Positions 59,456 to 64,000 of a stretch of 64,000 nt of DNA are shown piece after piece. Made by a program: the position numbers and the translations under genes. The first letter of the stretch is position 1, and every line of letters begins with the position of its first letter. The DNA is from Zygnema circumcarinatum (taxonomy: Eukaryota; Streptophyta; Zygnematophyceae; Zygnematales; Zygnemataceae): contig CM074805.1 in NCBI GenBank assembly GCA_037447605.1, positions 4,933,461 through 4,997,460 on the forward strand, given 5' to 3'. The notes under the pieces were generated by a model, which saw nothing but the letters and a program-made list of their open reading frames with translations, searched no databases and was not told the origin of the DNA.

Positions 59456-61163
59456 CTAAAAGAGGCGCTCCAACACGTAGTCCACCATCCCCTCCAGGCA
59501 CCTCTTCATCTCCCCCTCCGCCAGATACTGCAGGCACTGCCGGGCAAGCCGCCCCTCCTCCTTTGCCAGCTCCCTCGCTTCGTCCACCCCCCCCCCTCGC
59601 AGCACCAACTCAACGGCTCTTTGCAGGGACCCCTCGTCTACAAACTCCGAGTCAATAAGATCCTTCAATTCCACTCCCTCGGGCCCTCTTAAAGCAAATA
59701 GCGCCGGAGCCGTTAAATTTCCACTAGCCAAATCGCTTCCCGCAGGCTTTCCGAGCTGTTCGCTTGTTTGCGTGAAGTCGAGAATATCATCCACAATTTG
59801 AAACGCGAGGCCCAAATGTCGGCCGTATTCATACATAGCATCTGCTACTGAGGGGTTGACATCACTAAATATGGCAGCGCACTTAGTGCTAGCTGCCAAC
59901 AAAGAAGCAGTTTTGAAGAAGCTTTTATCGAGATACTCTTCCATAGTGAGGGAGGAGTCAAAGAGACTCGCTGCTTGTTTAATTTCTCCATTTGCAAAAT
60001 CCGCAATCACCTGCAGCTCGATAGGGGCGCTAAGCACGATAAGTAATAGTTCCCTGTAATTGGCCCTTAAGAATCTTATAGATTTATATCAGATCCAAAA
60101 TGCGGACTGGCAGAGTCGATGGGTTTGAAAAAACAAAAAACTGTGTGCTATCTCGTACTTGGGGTTCCGACAAGACCGTGATCAGTCGAAATGGTAAAAC
60201 ATCTAAACCCCATATTCGTCAAGTTCATTTAGGTCTACAAGAAGGTCCAGTGAGAAACGTTTGTTTTCTGAATAGGGTATCGGACGGCATGACTAACTCA
60301 AGAAAATCACTGCAATTTGGAACATGATTGCCTCCTAGCATGATTTAAAAATCCCCTAATATACACGTCAATGAATAATCGCAACCACTAAAACAAAAGC
60401 TGTCGAATTGACTTACTTTCACTGATCAAAGATCCCGCATTGTTCGATTTGCGGCTATATCATACCTGACTAATCAGCTTGATGACCTCCAAATTGTCGA
60501 GATTGGCAAGGTACCACGAGGACTGTGCAAACATAAAGTCCCCTGCCAGGACAGCGACTCGGGTGCCGTACAACTGATGCACTGTCTTCTTCCCTGCAAA
60601 CCCCCCCAGCTTCTAAAACATATTAGTTCTATCGCACTCTCACACTCTCTCCCGACATTTCCTGTTCTTTCCAGTCTCCTCTATCTGCCCTCCTCTCTTC
60701 TCACACCACTCTTCAACCTCACTCCGCTGCAACCAATCGTTTAGGGCCCACCTCAACATCACGATACCGACAACATACCTCTGCGCACATCACTGTCGTC
60801 GAGAACATCATCGTGGATGAGGCTGGCGGTGTGGATCATCTCTGTGATCTCTGCAAGCCTCCGATGCTGCGGCCGTATCCCTCTGCACATGCCCCGTTTG
60901 GGCTTGTCTATCAGCAGCGCGATAAGCAAAAGGGAGACGGGCAACGAAGGACAAAAAAAAATGGAATTATGGAGAGAAAGCGACGAGAGAAAGGACTGGC
61001 AGTGACAGATAAGAGCGTGGGGAAATAACAGCAGGTGGGAGAAAGAAATCAGAGGAGAGAGAGCGGAGAAGGGAGTGTAGCACGTGTAGCGAAACGAAGG
61101 GAGGGAGGGAGTGCGCGAGAAAGTTGGCGAGAGGACGAGGGGAGAGCACGTGCGCGCTCGCAG

Positions 61164-61234
<71 letters not shown>

Positions 61235-62414
61235 GTGGGAGGGAGAAGACTCACTCTAAGCCTGCGAGCTGCGCAGTTGCTCTCGATACTAGGAACACCA
61301 AGGCAGGTCGCATCCTCTTACCCCCAGCGCCAAAGATCTGCTCTGCAGCTGACATCAGCATCGGGTGGCGGGCACCGACCACCTGCATTTCCCCTCCTCT
61401 TCTGAGGCCAGGTCAACCGCATTGCAGAAATCGGGATAAACTATCTCATCACATCATGTGTGCGAGCATGAATGTGTTCGCAGACAAATAAGACTTCAAA
61501 TAGATGAATATGACACGAACTCTTCACTGTTTGCCTTGAGACTATTTTCAGTAGGCAGTGTAAAGATCCGTTCGAAATCAAGTTCACCAACCACTCTTCC
61601 AAAAAGGGCGCGTGATGTAAGCAAATGAATCTGTTGAAGTCCCAAACTAACTATTGAATCGAAATAAGCGCGATAATAAACAAGTAGTAACGATCCATAT
61701 AAAAAGTACGCAAATCCACCACACAAAAAAACGCGACGATAATAATGACAGCAGAATTTCACCCAAACAATCTAAGCACATTCAAAATAAAATTAGAATC
61801 CCAATACAATAAGCTACGTAGCACTATACCGTCTTCAAATTCTCGTTCAATGTGCGCAGATCCTCGGCCACTGGAGCGGTGAGTCCATTCAGAGACAAGC
61901 GCCCTGCCGGAATCGCTTTTGCGAAATCCGTTGGTTCCATGGCGCCGTTACTGTTAATCCTTTCATCTAACAACGTCGCCTCCTCTGCAAATCACAAACA
62001 AGCATGTGGCACCTCCGCAGCGGTAAGCATCTTCTCCAGTGAAGAGGCGAAACGAGGAGCATATTTCGGAACCCTAAAACTTTGCGAGTGGTAAAGCGGC
62101 CTACTGCCATCTCAAACATCAACAAACCGACTCCCTCTCCCTGCCGCCGCTGAGTTGGGAGTCTCCCCACCCGTCCTGACGGCTGTCGGACCATCTGAGG
62201 TTGCTTCCGCCGGCGCCATGGCGGCACACGCAGCTGCCACGTGTCGCTTGCTTGCGGTTCGCTGCATGGTGGAACAGAGAGAGGGCCTCCGTCTCCCGGT
62301 GAAAGAGAGATTCACACACACTCCCACCTCCTCCTCTCCTCTCCCACTTCCCGGGACCAGAAGCTTCTCCCGTCCGGCCATGGTGGTCCCCATCCTGACC
62401 GCAGCCATGGTCAT
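59456..62414 (-). CDS. SPS: Trans-prenyl diphosphate synthase, solanesyl-diphosphate-synthase-like
   Basis: Minus-strand exons: 62414-62118, 61982-61830, 61382-61255, 60882-60779, 60593-60466 and 60010-59456, joining to 454 aa. The core reads [26 protein letters not shown], then [15 protein letters not shown] with the first Asp-rich motif (217-221). It continues [45 protein letters not shown] and [12 protein letters not shown] with the second motif (344-348), ending [21 protein letters not shown]. This is closest to plant plastidial SPS1/SPS2, which build the C45 tail of plastoquinone. Geranyl or other long-chain synthases are alternatives within the same fold. The first 99 residues are Ser/Arg/Ala-rich, as in a transit peptide. 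The exon 1/2 junction is the weakest point (acceptor after cagag assumed). Confidence 0.92.
61165..61231. repeat. (GA)n microsatellite in SPS intron 3
   Basis: A GA run of about 66 nt on the + strand, thus CT on the coding strand, lies near the splice donor of the intron between exons 61382-61255 and 60882-60779. Confidence 0.95.
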
Positions 62415-64000
62415 GGCTACGGCGGCAGCCCTTCTCTTTTAAAACCAACTCACCTCCCTCCTCCCTCTTCTCTCCCTCAGCGCCCTCAATCTGAACACCT
62501 CTCCCCCTGTCCCGCTCAACCACCAAGTCGCGCGACAGTAAGCGAGCGAGCTATGGAGGGAGGGCGAAGAGCGCAGGTCGGCGCGGAGGGCGACCGCCAT
62601 GGCGACAGAGGCGCCACGTGGCACGCTGCGCGCGGCCCGCGGGGGCCGCGACGTGGCCGGCGCAGGGCCTGTTTGTGCACGTGCCACAGACGGCCGCGAT
62701 CGCGCGCCCGCGCACTGCGCCGTGGCCCACAGAACGGCCGCCGCCCATGACCTCCGCGCGCCGGGCATGGCATGGCATGGCATGGCATGGCATGGCAATT
62801 GCATGGCCCATGGCATGGATGGTGGCGGGCATGGCCATCGGCCAATGCCGAGGGTGCCTGTTGGGAGAGTCGAGCCATTGCTTGGAATGGTTCCAACCGT
62901 TGGCGCTGGATCGACTGCCCTCCAACCGCTGGTTCCAACCATGGCGGTCGCCTCACAGTCAAAGCGCTGCCTGCCGCGTCTCCCTCCCTCCGCGCTCCTC
63001 GGACGCGCCGCGCCGCGGCTGATGGCGGCCGTCCGCTTCTCCCTCCTCCTCGAGCGCGCGGGGTGGCCCAAGCCATGGCCGGGATGGCCTCCCCCACGGG
63101 GATGCTCCACCGGGCTGTCGGCGACCTTCGCGGCTGCTTCTAGAGCCGTGCTGTTGCTGGGCCGGGAAGCAGAGATCAGTTCATAACTTTTTCTTACGTC
63201 CGTAGGTAATTTTGACCGGTCTCCTTGGTTCTCCATGTTGTTTTTGTTCACGTACATTTGATAGCATCGCGAAGGTCAGATCAATGCCAAATCCATTGTT
63301 CGAGACTTTCAGCCATTCGGGCTTGTCAATCTTGAAACAAACGTTGAGGTTTTTATTGGAATGTTTGTTTTTTTAAAGTAGTACTCTTTACTCCCCTGTT
63401 GTGAATTGTATCGCGGGAACACGTGCTAGTTTCGAAGTATACTTTTCCCGAGTTCCCTATTTTCCATTTCCAAGATTGGCAAGCCCTCTCTATTAGAATT
63501 GAACTGGCTGGCAACTATTTCAATAGTTAATCCAATCAACCTGTTACCTAGGTGACCTGTCATGACCTAGACATCATTCGTCTATACTGTCGAAAAATGA
63601 ATGTATCAAAACTGTCAAAAAACCAACGGGGTGGTGGTGGCTGAGGTGGAGGGGATAGGGGAGGCAATGGGGGAGGGGATGGGGGAGGGTGTGAAGGTGG
63701 TGGGAGGGGGAATGGGGGAGGAGGGGAAGGGGGTGGAAATGGGGGGGTTGGAGATGGTTGGGGGGATGATGGGGGAGGAAATGGGGGGTTGGAGGATAGC
63801 GGGGGAGGGAGGAGATGGGGGAGGAAATGGGGGGAAAGGAGATGGTGGGAGCGGGGATGCGGGATGAGGGGAAGGGGGAGGAAGTGGAGGGGGCGAGGAT
63901 GGTGGGGGGGGGGGGGATGGGGGAGGAAATGGGGGTTGAGAAGGTGGTGCCTCCCCCATCTTCCCCCCCACCATCCGCCCCCCCCCCCATTTCTTCCCCC
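62415..64000. other. Terminal region without a convincing gene
   Basis: A GC-rich block (62540-63170) has open frames in several phases but no recognisable domain; it includes a (GGCAT)n run at 62764-62797. A dispersed-element tail (63224-63290) and unique DNA follow, then a G/A-rich block at 63640-63950. The upstream part is probably promoter DNA of the minus-strand prenyl diphosphate synthase. Confidence 0.5.
62764..62797 (+). repeat. (GGCAT)n microsatellite
   Basis: About six tandem pentamers ggcat, then related gcatggcc words to 62822. One frame reads repeated Met-Ala-Trp-His-Gly. Confidence 0.9.

Noticed and set aside
62599-63186. Plus-strand frame of 195 codons containing repeated Met-Ala-Trp-His-Gly
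   Set aside because: Driven by the GGCAT microsatellite and GC-rich composition; several overlapping frames are equally open and none shows a domain.

Overview
This window is nuclear DNA from a green-lineage photosynthetic eukaryote. The genes are split by many GT-AG introns, with a few GC-AG introns. Two nuclear-encoded plastid proteins of cyclic electron flow (PGR5 and PGRL1), a solanesyl-diphosphate-synthase-like enzyme and a plant-type complex I subunit are all present. The mix of OSCA channels, a GRDP-type DUF1399 protein and plant-like DONSON and WDR55 suggests a streptophyte alga. That lineage call is inference; no species is claimed. All gene models were built by hand from reading frames, splice signals and remembered family conservation. 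Every multi-exon model below closes in frame at every junction.

Layout, + strand unless noted. 1-2230: 3' part of an OSCA/CSC1-like channel. 4048-10513: complete P4-ATPase flippase in 12 exons. 12335-16448: second, complete OSCA-like gene with the same intron phases as the first. 17500-22250: GRDP-like protein. 25006-29672: secreted leucine-rich-repeat protein built from one-repeat-per-exon modules, then an EGF-like segment and a proline-rich tail coded by a 42-bp minisatellite. 32870-30705 (-): cis-prenyltransferase with a long low-complexity N-terminus. 33005-36949: two nested-region inverted-repeat transposons plus an assembly gap whose left edge is a false inverted flank. 42031-37388 (-): DONSON replication protein in 14 exons. 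44117-44618: small complex I subunit. 46355-45635 (-): PGR5. 47652-50338: PGRL1. 51535-57589: WDR55 in 15 exons, with a hAT-like element in intron 11. 62414-59456 (-): trans-prenyl diphosphate synthase of the solanesyl type. The last 1.6 kb shows no convincing gene.

The most interesting observation is that PGR5 and PGRL1, the two protein partners of the antimycin-sensitive cyclic electron flow route around photosystem I, sit side by side and head to head. Only about 1.3 kb separates their start codons, so they may share a promoter region. In Arabidopsis the two genes are on different chromosomes. Other notable items are a flippase between two tandem OSCA channels, a transposon family carrying arrays of GGTTGGCAACC palindromes, a 442-nt intron tract of pure pyrimidines, and target-site duplications that expose the misassembly at 34981-36234.

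Intergenic DNA and introns are full of CT/GA microsatellites, polypurine/polypyrimidine tracts and small inverted-repeat elements. Two runs of N are present: 10 bases at 6000-6009 and 982 bases at 35253-36234.
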